A stretch of 64,000 nt of DNA from Nocardioides jiangsuensis (GCF_019679455.1 NZ_JAIEZQ010000002.1:744001-808000); one strand, 5' to 3'; positions 16,674-25,525 are shown, counted from the first letter of the stretch. The notes: a model not told the origin generated them from the letters alone. Made by a program: numbers and translations.

Positions 16674-17711
16674 TCAGTGCTGCGAGGGCTGGTCGTCCTC
16701 GGCCTTCTCGCGGCTCGCGAGCAGCCGGCGGAACGAGTCCACCCGCGCCTGCTCGGTGCGCCCGTCGGCCACCGCCTCGTCGAGTCCGCACTCAGGGACA
16801 CCCTCCCCGTGCGTGCAGCCGCGCGGGCAGACGTCGGTCAGTGCGGCGAGGTCGGGGAACGCCTCGATCAGGTGCCCCGGCTGGACGTGCGCGAGCCCGA
16901 ACGACCGGATCCCGGGGGTATCGATGATCCACCCGCCGCGCAGCGTGTCGGTCTCCGGCAGCCGGAGCATCAACGCCGAGGTCGAGGTGTGCCGGCCGCG
17001 GCCGGTGACCGCGTTGACGACCCCGATCGCCCGGTCCGCGCCGGGGACCAGCCCGTTGACCAGGGTGGACTTGCCGACGCCGCTGTGCCCGATCAGCACG
17101 CTGATCCTGCCCTCGAGCCGCTCCCGGATGTCGGCGAGCTCCCGGCCCTTCTCGGTCACGACGTAGGGCACCCCGAGCGGGCGGTACACCGCCAGCAGCG
17201 TCTCCGGGTCCGCGAGGTCGGGCTTGGTCAGGCACAGCAGGGGCTCGAGCCCGGCGTCGTACGCCGCGACGAGTGCCCGGTCGATCAGCCGGGGGCGGGG
17301 CTCGGGATCGGCGAGCGCGGCCACCACGACGAGCTGGTCGGCGTTGGCGACGATCACCCGCTCGACCGGGTCGTCGTCGTCGGCGGTACGGCGGAGGACG
17401 GTGCGCCGCTCCTCGACCTCCACGATCCGCGCCAGGGAGCCCTCGTCGCCGGAGACGTCCCCGACCAGGCGCACCCGGTCACCGACCACGACACCCTTGC
17501 GCCCCAGCGGGCGGGACTTCATCGCGGTCACGAGGCGGTCCTCGCCGTCGTCCTCGACCAGGCAGGTGTAGCGGCCCCGGTCGACGGTGACCACCATGGC
17601 GGTGATCGCGTCGTCGTAGGTGGGCCGGTCCTTGGTGCGCGGGCGGGTGCGCCGGCGTGGCCGGTCGAACCGCTCGTGGTCCTCGAAGTCGTAGCGACGG
17701 CGTCCGGGCAC
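16674..17711 (-). CDS. rsgA: Ribosome small-subunit-dependent GTPase A
   Basis: A 345-aa circularly permuted GTPase that checks 30S subunit maturation. It has an N-terminal OB-fold (VVGDRVRLVGD), the G4-like motif CLTKPDLAD, the P-loop GHSGVGKSTL, switch region HTSTSALML, the G3 DTPGIRSF and a C-terminal zinc site CPRGCTHGEGVPEC. Its GTG start at 17711 directly follows the aroA stop (TAG then GTG), so the two genes are co-transcribed. Confidence 0.95.
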   Translation of the reverse strand: MPGRRRYDFEDHERFDRPRRRTRPRTKDRPTYDDAITAMVVTVDRGRYTCLVEDDGEDRLVTAMKSRPLGRKGVVVGDRVRLVGDVSGDEGSLARIVEVEERRTVLRRTADDDDPVERVIVANADQLVVVAALADPEPRPRLIDRALVAAYDAGLEPLLCLTKPDLADPETLLAVYRPLGVPYVVTEKGRELADIRERLEGRISVLIGHSGVGKSTLVNGLVPGADRAIGVVNAVTGRGRHTSTSALMLRLPETDTLRGGWIIDTPGIRSFGLAHVQPGHLIEAFPDLAALTDVCPRGCTHGEGVPECGLDEAVADGRTEQARVDSFRRLLASREKAEDDQPSQH

Positions 17712-19031
17712 CTAGAACATCCTCGACCAGGCGCCGGGGAAGTCGGTGAACGTCTTCGAGGTGGTGGCGACGTCCTCCACCAGGACCCCGTCGACCGCGA
17801 GCCCGACGATCACCCCGGCGTGCGCGATCCGGTGGTCGGCGTACGTGCCGAAGACCCCGCCGTGCAGCGGGGCGGGCCGGATCGCCAGCCCGTCCTCGGT
17901 CTCGGTGACGTCGCCGCCGAGCCTGGTGAACTCGCGGGCGAGCGCGCTGAGCCGGTCGGTCTCGTGGCCGCGGATGTGCGCGATGCCGCGCAGCTGCGAG
18001 GGGGACCCGGCCAGCACGCACAGCGCCGCGACCGCGGGGGTGAGCTCGCCGACGTCGTGCAGGTCGTAGTCGATGCCGCGGATCTGGCCGCCACCGCGCA
18101 CGGTGAGCCCGGCGTCGGTCAGCTCGGCCTTTGCGCCCATCAGGGTCACGATCTCGCGCAGCGCGTCGCCGGGCTGGGTGGTCGCGCGCGGCCAGTCCCG
18201 CACCGTGACCTCGCCGCCGGTGACCAGCGCGGCGGCGAGGAACGGCGCGGCGTTGGACAGGTCGGGCTCGATGTCGACGTCGAGCGCGCGCACCGGGCCG
18301 GGCAGCACCCGCCACCGGTCCGCGTCGCTGTCGTCGACCTCGACGCCGTGCGCGCGGAGCTGCGCGACGGTCATCTCGATGTGGGGGAGCGAGGGCACCG
18401 GCTTGCCGTCGTGGCGTACGTCGACCCCCTCGTCGTAGCGCGCGCCGGCCAGGAGCAGTGCGGAGATGAACTGGCTGGAGGCGGAGGCGTCGATGGTGAC
18501 CGTGCCGCCGCGGACCCGGCCGGTGCCCTCCACGGTGAACGGCAGCGCACCGCGGCCCTCGTCGTCGATCGCGACACCGAGCCCGCGCAGTGCGTCGAGC
18601 ACCTCGCCCATCGGCCGGGTGCGGGCGTGCGGGTCGCCGTCGAAGACGACCGGGCCGTCCGCGAGCGCGGCCACCGGCGGCACGAACCGCATGACCGTCC
18701 CGGCGAGGCCGCAGTCGACCGCGGCCGGTCCGGCGAGCCTGCCCGGGGTGACCCGCCAGTCGGCGCCGGAGGTGTCCACCGCGGCACCGAGGGCGGTGAG
18801 CCCCTGGGCCATCAGCAGCGTGTCGCGCGAGCGGAGCGCCCGTCGTACCACCGACGGACCGTCGGACAGCGCCGCCAGCACCAGCGCGCGGTTGGTGAGG
18901 GACTTGGAGCCGGGCAGCGTCACGGTCGCGCGCACGGCACCGGTCGCGCGGGGGGCGGGCCAAGGGTCGGCGACCGGCGCTGAGGTGCCGTGGGTGGTGG
19001 GGTGCTCGTGGGTCGGGGTCGCGTCAGTCAT
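17712..19031 (-). CDS. aroA: 3-phosphoshikimate 1-carboxyvinyltransferase (EPSP synthase)
   Basis: A 439-aa enzyme of the shikimate pathway that joins PEP to shikimate 3-phosphate. Motifs include [34 protein letters not shown] and [14 protein letters not shown], with [17 protein letters not shown]-type and [10 protein letters not shown] regions near the end. The ATG at 19031 overlaps the stop of the YibE/F gene (ATGA at 19028-19031). The N-terminal 25 residues are a poorly conserved His/Thr/Pro extension. Downstream rsgA follows without a gap. Confidence 0.96.
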   Translation of the reverse strand: MTDATPTHEHPTTHGTSAPVADPWPAPRATGAVRATVTLPGSKSLTNRALVLAALSDGPSVVRRALRSRDTLLMAQGLTALGAAVDTSGADWRVTPGRLAGPAAVDCGLAGTVMRFVPPVAALADGPVVFDGDPHARTRPMGEVLDALRGLGVAIDDEGRGALPFTVEGTGRVRGGTVTIDASASSQFISALLLAGARYDEGVDVRHDGKPVPSLPHIEMTVAQLRAHGVEVDDSDADRWRVLPGPVRALDVDIEPDLSNAAPFLAAALVTGGEVTVRDWPRATTQPGDALREIVTLMGAKAELTDAGLTVRGGGQIRGIDYDLHDVGELTPAVAALCVLAGSPSQLRGIAHIRGHETDRLSALAREFTRLGGDVTETEDGLAIRPAPLHGGVFGTYADHRIAHAGVIVGLAVDGVLVEDVATTSKTFTDFPGAWSRMF

Positions 19032-20233
19032 CGTGCTAGAGCGTATCGGCCGCCGCGGGCACCGGCGACGAGCACGGCCACCAGGGTGGTGATCGGCACC
19101 GCGGCGATGATGCCGAGGCTGCCGACGAGGCCGCGGGCGACCTCCTGGGCGACCCCTTCGCTGAGCAGCCCGTCGGTGAACGTGGTGGAGATCGCGGTGA
19201 GGAGCACCAGCAGCGGCAGCATCGCGCTGACGTAGGCGAGCACGAGCGTGTTCACCGCGGCCGTGACGTGCGCGCGGCCGATACGCATCGCGGAGGAGAA
19301 GAGGGTACGGCGGGTGGCGGTCGGGTCCGCGGCGGAGAGCTCCCACACCGCGGCAGACTGGGTGACCGTGACGTCGTCGAGGACGCCGAGCGCACCGATC
19401 ACGAGCCCGGCCAGGATCAGCCCCTCGTAGTTGAGGTCGCCCTTGATCGCGGCGAGGTAGCGGGTGGACTCGTCGGAGAACCCGGTGAAGTTCGCGGCGG
19501 TGGTGAACAGGCCGCCGACCACGCCGGTCAGGATCAGCGACAGCAGCGTGCCGACGAGCGCGGCGGAGGTCATCGCGTTGAAGCCGTGCCCGAGGTAGAG
19601 GCTGACCACCATGATCGCCGAGGCGGCGACGATCGCGACCAGCAGCGGTGGGGTGGTCCCGGTGAGGTTGGGCAGCACGAACCAGATCACCAGGAACAGC
19701 GACAGCCCGAGGCTGGCCAGCGAGGCCACGCCGCGCCCGCGGGAGAGCAGCACGACGGCGACCGCGAACAGCGCGACCAGTCCGTAGACCACCCGGCTGC
19801 GGTCGAAGTCGATGAACTGCCACTGCTGGCCCGGTGGCGCGTCGGCGGCGTGGAACAGCAGCACCCGGTCGCCCGGGCTGATCGTCGGCGCCCCTGTGCC
19901 GTACGGCATCGCCGCCTCGACGGGCTGCTCCCGGTCCTCGACGTCGACCGTGGCCGCCGTACACCCCTCGGGGGTGGCGCCGCCCTGGAGGTCCTGGCTC
20001 ACGCCAGGGGCGCAGGGGTGCACGTCCTGCACGACCCCGGCGATCCGGTCGTAGTCCTCGTACCCGGGGACCCGGTTCGGCTCGTCGGGCCACAGCAGGA
20101 AGAGCCCCGCGGCGGTGGCGAGGACGAGCGGGACCAGGACGACGGCGAGGGCGGTCCTGGCTGCTCGTGACAGGCGAAGGCTGCCGGCCAGGTCATCGTC
20201 CGCGCGGTGACTGTGGCCGTGGTGTCCGGCGAT
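19028..20233 (-). CDS. YibE/F family membrane protein, probable ATC start
   Basis: A predicted 401-aa membrane protein. Eight or so membrane segments follow an extracytoplasmic N-terminal part ([20 protein letters not shown], then [16 protein letters not shown] and [20 protein letters not shown], all typical of YibE/F). Between the DoxX stop (20251-20249) and 20032 the frame stays open and encodes a His-rich start ([14 protein letters not shown]) and the first membrane segment, yet it contains no ATG, GTG or TTG. The best start is an ATC at 20233-20231, 7 nt after AGGGA. The GTG at 20032 would remove the His cluster and that segment. Transport function is unproven. Confidence 0.8.
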   Translation of the reverse strand: MAGHHGHSHRADDDLAGSLRLSRAARTALAVVLVPLVLATAAGLFLLWPDEPNRVPGYEDYDRIAGVVQDVHPCAPGVSQDLQGGATPEGCTAATVDVEDREQPVEAAMPYGTGAPTISPGDRVLLFHAADAPPGQQWQFIDFDRSRVVYGLVALFAVAVVLLSRGRGVASLASLGLSLFLVIWFVLPNLTGTTPPLLVAIVAASAIMVVSLYLGHGFNAMTSAALVGTLLSLILTGVVGGLFTTAANFTGFSDESTRYLAAIKGDLNYEGLILAGLVIGALGVLDDVTVTQSAAVWELSAADPTATRRTLFSSAMRIGRAHVTAAVNTLVLAYVSAMLPLLVLLTAISTTFTDGLLSEGVAQEVARGLVGSLGIIAAVPITTLVAVLVAGARGGRYALAR

Positions 20234-20248
20234 CGTCCGGTCCCTGGG

Positions 20249-20776
20249 TCAGATGCTCTTCTTGGCGAGCTTGGCCTCGCGCTTGGCGGCCTTGCGGATG
20301 TGCTTGGCCTCGCGACGCACGTCGGTCGCGGCATGCTTCGCGCGCCAGGCCAGACCCGGCTTGCCCTCGGTGTCCATCCCGGCGATGAGCAGCCCGCCGA
20401 GCATCGAGACGTTCTTGAAGAAGTGGATGCGCTGGTTCGCCTTCGCGCCCGGGTCGCTCTCCTCCCAGAACCGGTGGCCCGCGATGGTCGTGGGCACCAG
20501 GCTCGCGGCGAGGGTCAGCGCGGCCAGACGCGGCGCGCGGCCGGTCGCGATGGCCAGGCCCGCGGCGATCTGGGTGGCCGCGTTGATCCGGACCAGGGTC
20601 TTGGCGTCCGTGGGGATCGGCGCCTGGGGGACCGCCTTCTGCACCATCGGCACCACCCGGTCGGTGATCGGCTTGGCGCGGGTGGCGGCGGCCTCGCTGT
20701 CCTTGAGGGTGGTCACCCCGCCCACGACGAACATCGAGGCGAGCATGGGGCGTGCGAGCATTCTCGAGACGGTCAT
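20249..20776 (-). CDS. DoxX family membrane protein
   Basis: A 175-aa protein with three or four membrane segments (MLASMFVVGGVTTLK, AATQIAAGLAIATGR, LAALTLAASLVPTTIAGH, MLGGLLIAGMD) and the DoxX motif HRFWEESDPG followed by NQRIHFFKNVSMLGG. A long basic C-terminal tail (KAAKREAKLAKK) lies in the cytoplasm. DoxX proteins are linked to thiol and sulfur metabolism in mycobacteria. The start could also be the ATG at 20788. YibE/F continues in the same reading frame right after this stop. Confidence 0.88.
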   Translation of the reverse strand: MTVSRMLARPMLASMFVVGGVTTLKDSEAAATRAKPITDRVVPMVQKAVPQAPIPTDAKTLVRINAATQIAAGLAIATGRAPRLAALTLAASLVPTTIAGHRFWEESDPGAKANQRIHFFKNVSMLGGLLIAGMDTEGKPGLAWRAKHAATDVRREAKHIRKAAKREAKLAKKSI

Positions 20777-20893
20777 GGGTCCATTCATACCCGATCCGGC
20801 TGCGCTCACGCGCCCCCTGTCCCACCACGGGCGACGTCCGGCCGGCCGCCGCCCGGCGCGGGCACCGTCGTACGGCGCCCGCGCCGGACCGCG

Positions 20894-22201
20894 CTAGGGG
20901 GTCAGCCGGTTCAGGTCCCGCGGGAAGAGTCGGGCCTCCCGGATGTTCTCCGCGCCGGTCAGCCGGGCCACCCAGCGCTCGAGGCCGATGGCGAACCCGC
21001 CGTGCGGCGGCATGCCGTGCCGGAACGCCTGCAGGTACCCGTCGTACGGCTCCTCCGACTGCCCGGACGCCCCGAGCGCCGCCTGGTACTCGGTGTAGCG
21101 GTGCAGCCGCTGGCCGCCCGTGGTCAGCTCGAGCCCGCGGAAGAGCAGGTCGAACGAGTTCGACCACTGCGGGTCGTCGGGCTGCGGGTGGGTGTAGAAC
21201 GGCCGCTTGCGCATCGGGTAGCCCTCGACCGCGAGCAGCTCGCTGCCGTGCTCCTCGACCGCCCAGGCGCTGAGCGCGCGCTCGTGCGCCGGAGCGAGGT
21301 CGGGCTCGTCCTCGGGTGCCCCGACCAGCCTCAGCGCCTCGGAGAAGTGGATGACGGGGATCTCCTCGGGGACCACGGGCAGGCGTACGTCGAGCAGGGA
21401 CACGGCGTCCGCGGCGAGCTCCTCGACCGCGGACACCATGCCGGCGAGGGCGCCCCGGAGCACGGCGAGCACGTCGCGGTGGTCCTCGATGAACCCGAGC
21501 TCGGCGTCGAGCGAGACGTACTCCGCGATGTGGCGCACGGTGTCGTGAGGCTCCGCGCGGAACACCGGCCCCACCTCGAAGACCCGCTCGAACACCCCGA
21601 CCAGCGTCTGCTTGTAGAGCTGCGGGGACTGGGCCAGGTAGGCCGGCTTGCCGAAGTAGTCGACGGTGAACACGTTCGCACCCGACTCGGTGCTCGTGCC
21701 GACCAGCTTCGGGGTCTGGATCTCGGTGAAGCCGTCGGTGGTCAGGGCGCGCCGGAAGCCCTGCATGCTGGCCGACGCGATCTGCCAGGCCGCCTTGCGG
21801 CGCGGGTGGCGCAGCGTGACGGGCGCGTGGTCGAGCAGCGTGGGCAGCCCGGCGGCCAGGGTGGGACGCCACAGCTCCACCGGCGGGGTGTGCGCCGGCT
21901 CGGTGAGCGGTACGACGACCGGGTCGACGAGCTCCACGCCGCCGGGGGCGGCGCCGTTCGCGACCAGCGTGGCCGTGACCGACACGACGGTCTCCTCGCC
22001 CAGAGCGGCCACCTGCGCGACGGTCTCGGGAGCCTTGACCACCACCTGGGTCAGCCCCGATCGGTCGCGCAGGATGAGGAACGTGACGGCCGCGAGACTG
22101 CGGCGGCGGTGGACCCAGCCCTGGATCGTGACGGTCTCGCCGGGCGTGACGTGGGGGAGCTGGCTGGCCAGCGTGCGTGGTGCGGACTGTGTGCGAAGCA
22201 T
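20894..22201 (-). CDS. aspS: Archaeal-type aspartyl-tRNA synthetase
   Basis: A 435-aa class IIb synthetase that charges tRNA-Asp. After an OB-fold anticodon domain (VTIQGWVHRRRSLAAVTFL) it has motif 2 VFRAEPHDTVRHIAEYVSLD and motif 3 GGFAIGLERWVARLTG, ending FPRDLNRLTP as archaeal/eukaryal AspRS do. The roughly 580-aa length and GAD insertion of bacterial AspRS are absent. The His in GWVHRRR and the Pro in ANGAAPGG resemble nondiscriminating enzymes that also charge tRNA-Asn (inference from recalled determinants). The ATG at 22201 follows GGAGGT, which is masked by the T-box hairpin. The gene may come from horizontal transfer, and a bacterial AspRS may exist elsewhere. Confidence 0.93.
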   Translation of the reverse strand: MLRTQSAPRTLASQLPHVTPGETVTIQGWVHRRRSLAAVTFLILRDRSGLTQVVVKAPETVAQVAALGEETVVSVTATLVANGAAPGGVELVDPVVVPLTEPAHTPPVELWRPTLAAGLPTLLDHAPVTLRHPRRKAAWQIASASMQGFRRALTTDGFTEIQTPKLVGTSTESGANVFTVDYFGKPAYLAQSPQLYKQTLVGVFERVFEVGPVFRAEPHDTVRHIAEYVSLDAELGFIEDHRDVLAVLRGALAGMVSAVEELAADAVSLLDVRLPVVPEEIPVIHFSEALRLVGAPEDEPDLAPAHERALSAWAVEEHGSELLAVEGYPMRKRPFYTHPQPDDPQWSNSFDLLFRGLELTTGGQRLHRYTEYQAALGASGQSEEPYDGYLQAFRHGMPPHGGFAIGLERWVARLTGAENIREARLFPRDLNRLTP

Positions 22202-22209
22202 CGGACTCT

Positions 22210-22410
22210 CACCTCCTGGATGTGCCCCAGGAGGTGTGGGCGACGGGGGATTTCGCTGTGCCACCACACCTTCGTCGCCGTCAAGCCGAGGCGACCTCAT
22301 TCGTCGAGCATGCTCGGGAGTGTCTTCGACGCCGGGATGGACTCCGCCCTCTCAGCAGTTCGGGCGGCTCTCTGTGCTCCACCGGTCGGCGGCTACTCGT
22401 CTCCGTCAAC
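22210..22410 (-). ncRNA. Translational T-box riboswitch, specifier GAC (tRNA-Asp)
   Basis: All T-box parts can be traced on the minus strand. Stem I: base GGAG (22401-22404) with CUCC (22317-22320); S-turn AGUA (22394-22397); specifier loop GAA-GAC-A with the Asp codon GAC at 22322-22324; helices GCCG/CGGC and GGUGGA/UCCAUC; AGAGAG (22368-22373); hairpin CCGCCC/GGGCGG closed by GAACUGCUGAGA. Antisequestrator: GGUGUGG (22264-22270) with CCACACC (22233-22239), 7-nt bulge UGGCACA (22257-22263), and GCGA/UCGC. UGGC can pair with GCCA of a tRNA with discriminator G, as tRNA-Asp has. The SD lies in a hairpin, CACCUCCUGG (22227-22236) with CCAGGAGGUG (22210-22219), that shares 4 nt with the antisequestrator. 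Uncharged tRNA-Asp should free the SD. Confidence 0.93.
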
Positions 22411-22421
22411 GCAGTGCGCAG

Positions 22422-22427
22422 ATCCTA
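22422..22427 (-). promoter_or_regulatory. -10 hexamer TAGGAT for the T-box/aspS transcript
   Basis: TAGGAT on the minus strand lies 18 nt before the base of T-box stem I, so RNA starting about 7 nt after it would hold the complete riboswitch and little else. TGACGG, 17 nt further upstream, is a weak -35 candidate. Confidence 0.55.
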
Positions 22428-22456
22428 TGCAACGACCGGCGCCGCCGTCACACGAA

Positions 22457-24532
22457 TTACGGCGTCGGCCGGACCGTCCAGGTCAGCGGCGCCGCGGTGC
22501 CGGTACGCGCGACCGTCAAGGTGGTCGGGCTGCTGCCGGGGAGACGAGCCAGGAAGGTCATCGAGTACGTCGACGCTCCGGCCGGCACGGTGAACGTCAG
22601 CCGGGTCGGGGCGTCGTGCATGCTCTCGGAGCAGTCGACGTCGCACAGACGGGCCTCGGGGTCCTCCAGCGACACCGTCAGCGTGTCGCCTGCCTGCACC
22701 CCCGCGACGGTCAGCGACACCTGGTAGCGGTGCCTGCCGGCGCCCTGGTCGGACGGGCTGGTCACCGTCGGGGAGCCGTCGAAGGCGAGCCCGGCCGGCG
22801 CCGGCGTGGTGTCCTGGTCGACGGGGGCACCGCCACCGAGGTCGTCGCCGTCCTTCGCACCGCCGGTCCCGTTGCCGGGCTCGTCGCCCGACACCTGGTC
22901 GGCGCCCTTGTCACCTCCGCCGGCCTGGTCGCTGTTCCCGTTGCCGCCGGCGCCGTCGGAGCCGCTGCTGTTGCCGGGGTCGTTGTCGTTGCCGCCACCG
23001 GGCTGGCCGTCGCTCTGTCCCGGGGTCGTGTCCTCGTCCGGCGTCGTGCCGTCACCGGGAGGGGTCTCCTCGCCGGGAGGAGTGACCTCGCCCGGAGGTG
23101 TCACCTCGCCGGGAGGGGTGACCCCGTCGCCGGGCGGCGGAGTCTCGTCGGACGGCGGACCGGGGTTCTCCACCGGACCGGGGCCGGGCGTGGTGCCGGG
23201 GTCCGTCGGGTCGACGGGGTTCACCGGGTCCGTGGTGCCCGGGTCCACCGGCGCAGGCTCCGTCGGGTCGACCGGGACCGGAAGATCGGTCGGGTCGACG
23301 GGCGCCGGGAGCTCGGGATCGATCGGGTCGACCGGGATGGGCAGGTCGGGATCGGTCAGGTCGACGGGCGGCACCGGGTCGGTGAGGCCGGGATCCACCG
23401 GGTCCACCGGGGCGGGAGCAGTGGGCTCCGCTTGGACCGGCAGCTCGGGACGCGTCTGGTCGGCGAAGGCGGCGGTGGTCGCCTCGCGCCGTGCGGCGGG
23501 GTCCCGCCTCCGGTCGGACCTGTCCGCGCCGTCCAGGTCGCGGGCGGGTGCCTGGACCACGCCGACCGGCTCGTCGGCGCTCACCACGACCTCGCGCTGG
23601 CCCGGCCAGGCGCCGACGACCAGCGCCGTGGTGACCACGCTCGCGACTCCGGCGGCGACCGCGCCCGTGGCGGCGACACCGACGTTGGCGGTGACCGCGT
23701 CCCGGACCCGGCCGAGCAGGGTGAGGACGCCACCGGCGCCGGCGGCGCCCGAGGAGGAGAGGTACCCGGCGGCCGCCGCGCCCAGCAGCAGCGGGGCGAT
23801 GATGCCGGCGAGGTTCGAGTTGACCTCGTCGAGCTCGACGTACATGGCGGTGCAGCGGCGGCACTCGTCGAGGTGCTGCTCGACCTTGGTCGTGTCGCGG
23901 CGCGAGAGGCCGCGGCGGACGTAGGCGCCGAGGTGCTCGTTGACCCAGCGACACTGGGCGGTCGCGGTGTCGGCGAGGTGCATGGTGAGGAAGGCCTGGC
24001 GCAGCCCCTCACGGGCCCGGTAGGCCAGCGCCGAGACGGAGTTCGCGCTCATCCCGAGCAGGGGAGCGATGTCGGCGGGCTTGTTGCCCTCGACCTCGAG
24101 GTGCCACAGCACCAGCTGCCAGCGTTCGGGCAACGAGGCGAAGGCCCGGGCCGCGGCACCGTTCTCGAAGCTCGTGACGGCGGTGTCCTGGAACGGGATG
24201 CCGTCGTCGTACTGCGCCATGTCGTCGGACGGCTGCACCCGGGAGGCCGCGCGGACCCGGTCGACGTGCAGCCGCCGGACCGCGGTCAGCAGGTAGGCGC
24301 GGAACGCGACGTCGGGACCGCCCCCGCCCTGCAGCACCTGGAGCACCTTCGCGAACGCGTCGGAGACCAGGTCGTCGATGTCGGGACCGCGCACGAGCTG
24401 GCGGCCGAGGCGTTTGGCTGCCTCGACGTGACGGGCGAAGAGCTCGCCGTAGGCAGCCACGTCGCCCCCGCGGACGCGCGAGATCAGCTCGGCGTCGCTG
24501 GGTGCTTGCACACCGCTGAGGAGTTCAGTCAT
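22457..24532 (-). CDS. Sigma factor fused to zinc finger, membrane segments and Pro-rich tail
   Basis: A 691-aa fusion. Residues 15-195 are an ECF-type sigma factor (region 2 DIDDLVSDAFAKVL; region 4 LGMSANSVSALAYRAREGLR). Next comes a zf-HC2-like finger with HLDECRRCTAMY. One or two hydrophobic segments follow (IIAPLLLGAAAAGYL, then VAAGVASVVTTALVVGAW). A linker of over 200 residues is built from PVDP/DPTDP and TPPGEV repeats, and the last 100 residues form a beta-rich domain with CDVDCSE. Fused, membrane-tethered ECF factors are known in actinobacteria; release of the sigma domain by proteolysis or outside binding is inference. If both hydrophobic segments span the membrane, the tail would be cytoplasmic. 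Stop TAA at 22457-22459. Confidence 0.85.
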   Translation of the reverse strand: MTELLSGVQAPSDAELISRVRGGDVAAYGELFARHVEAAKRLGRQLVRGPDIDDLVSDAFAKVLQVLQGGGGPDVAFRAYLLTAVRRLHVDRVRAASRVQPSDDMAQYDDGIPFQDTAVTSFENGAAARAFASLPERWQLVLWHLEVEGNKPADIAPLLGMSANSVSALAYRAREGLRQAFLTMHLADTATAQCRWVNEHLGAYVRRGLSRRDTTKVEQHLDECRRCTAMYVELDEVNSNLAGIIAPLLLGAAAAGYLSSSGAAGAGGVLTLLGRVRDAVTANVGVAATGAVAAGVASVVTTALVVGAWPGQREVVVSADEPVGVVQAPARDLDGADRSDRRRDPAARREATTAAFADQTRPELPVQAEPTAPAPVDPVDPGLTDPVPPVDLTDPDLPIPVDPIDPELPAPVDPTDLPVPVDPTEPAPVDPGTTDPVNPVDPTDPGTTPGPGPVENPGPPSDETPPPGDGVTPPGEVTPPGEVTPPGEETPPGDGTTPDEDTTPGQSDGQPGGGNDNDPGNSSGSDGAGGNGNSDQAGGGDKGADQVSGDEPGNGTGGAKDGDDLGGGAPVDQDTTPAPAGLAFDGSPTVTSPSDQGAGRHRYQVSLTVAGVQAGDTLTVSLEDPEARLCDVDCSESMHDAPTRLTFTVPAGASTYSMTFLARLPGSSPTTLTVARTGTAAPLTWTVRPTP

Positions 24533-24769
24533 ATCCGTCTACGAAGGGCTATGTCGGTCCAGGAGACCTGATGTCCCGCGATCCCGGCGATTTCACGGTA
24601 GACGGTTCTCCGCCGCTCGGCAGCAACTAGTCGTTATGTCCGAAAATCACCGCACACGTCGGGAAGAGGGTTAAAAGTTCCGACTTCCGCGTCACGTGCC
24701 GCGGGGCGGTCCGTCTCACCTCGGTAGGACGTGACCACAGTGCCAGGACGACGCGAGAGGGGGCTGCCG
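24533..24769. other. Divergent control region, AT-richer than its surroundings
   Basis: The 237 bp between the fused sigma factor and the GGDEF-like gene contain ACTAGTCGTTATGTCCG and GGGTTAAAAGTTCC, much lower in GC than flanking genes. An imperfect inverted repeat, GTCGGGAA with TTCCGAC, surrounds GAGGGTTAAAAG. Promoters for both directions should lie here; no clear sigma-70 pair could be assigned. Confidence 0.4.
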
Positions 24770-25525
24770 GTGTCCATCTTTCCGGCATTCACGCGTCGCC
24801 GTGGCCCGGCGGTGTTGGACGAGCCAGGCGGGGAGCTGCCTCCGGAGGTACGCCGGGTGCTCCCGGCTCGCTTCGAGGCGGTGGGGGAGGCCTTGGCGTC
24901 GTCTGCCGACACACTCGCGTCCTGCAGCGTGGTAGGTCGTGACGTGGCCCGCGACGGTGCCGCCCTGGGGGAGGCACTGACCGGTCTGCGCACGACCTAC
25001 CACCTGGTCGTCGGGCGCGAGCCCGACTTCGCCGCGACCGAGGCGCTCAGCGTCGCGTGGAGCGAGGCGACCCTGGAGTTCCTGCACGACCTGTCCTGCG
25101 AGGACCCCCTGACCGGCCTGGCCAGCCTCGCGCACGTCCGGACCCGGCTCGACGAGGTGTACCGCGAGGCCGAGCTGACCGGGGTCCCGGTACTGCGCAG
25201 CCACGCGCTCGTCGTGGTGGAGATGACCGTGACGAGCGCGGGGCCGCTGCCCGGCCACCGGTTCGCCCGGGCGCTGAACCTGGTCCAGGTCACCGAGACG
25301 GTGCGGATGGTGTTCGCCGGGGAGGAGACCCTCGGCCGGCTCGGCGCGGACCGTGCGGTGGTCGTCGTACGACGGACGCCCGACCTCGGCTCGTCGGTCG
25401 CCACGCTCCGCGAGCTGGTCGGCGACCTCGACCTCGGCGGGCTGCACGTGCGGCTGTGGATCGAGGGGCTGCCGACGTCCGCGGAGTCCGCGACACGGCT
25501 GCTCGACGACCTCGCCCGCGGCTGA
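24770..25525 (+). CDS. Degenerate GGDEF-like protein
   Basis: A 251-aa protein. Its middle carries the start of a GGDEF domain (CEDPLTGLASLAHVRTRLDE), but where the catalytic GG[D/E]EF should stand the chain reads LGADRAVVVVRR, so diguanylate cyclase activity is unlikely. The N-terminal 90 residues are unassigned. It may bind a nucleotide or act as a protein-interaction module. The GTG at 24770 is chosen because GAGAGG lies about 9 nt before it; an in-frame GTG at 24731 has a poor site. It diverges from the membrane-tethered sigma factor. Confidence 0.7.
   Translation: MSIFPAFTRRRGPAVLDEPGGELPPEVRRVLPARFEAVGEALASSADTLASCSVVGRDVARDGAALGEALTGLRTTYHLVVGREPDFAATEALSVAWSEATLEFLHDLSCEDPLTGLASLAHVRTRLDEVYREAELTGVPVLRSHALVVVEMTVTSAGPLPGHRFARALNLVQVTETVRMVFAGEETLGRLGADRAVVVVRRTPDLGSSVATLRELVGDLDLGGLHVRLWIEGLPTSAESATRLLDDLARG

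Noticed and set aside
20207-24571. A 1454-codon plus-strand open frame over aspS and the fused sigma gene
   Set aside because: It lies antisense to two well-supported genes, has no domain, and its composition is that of a high-GC shadow frame.
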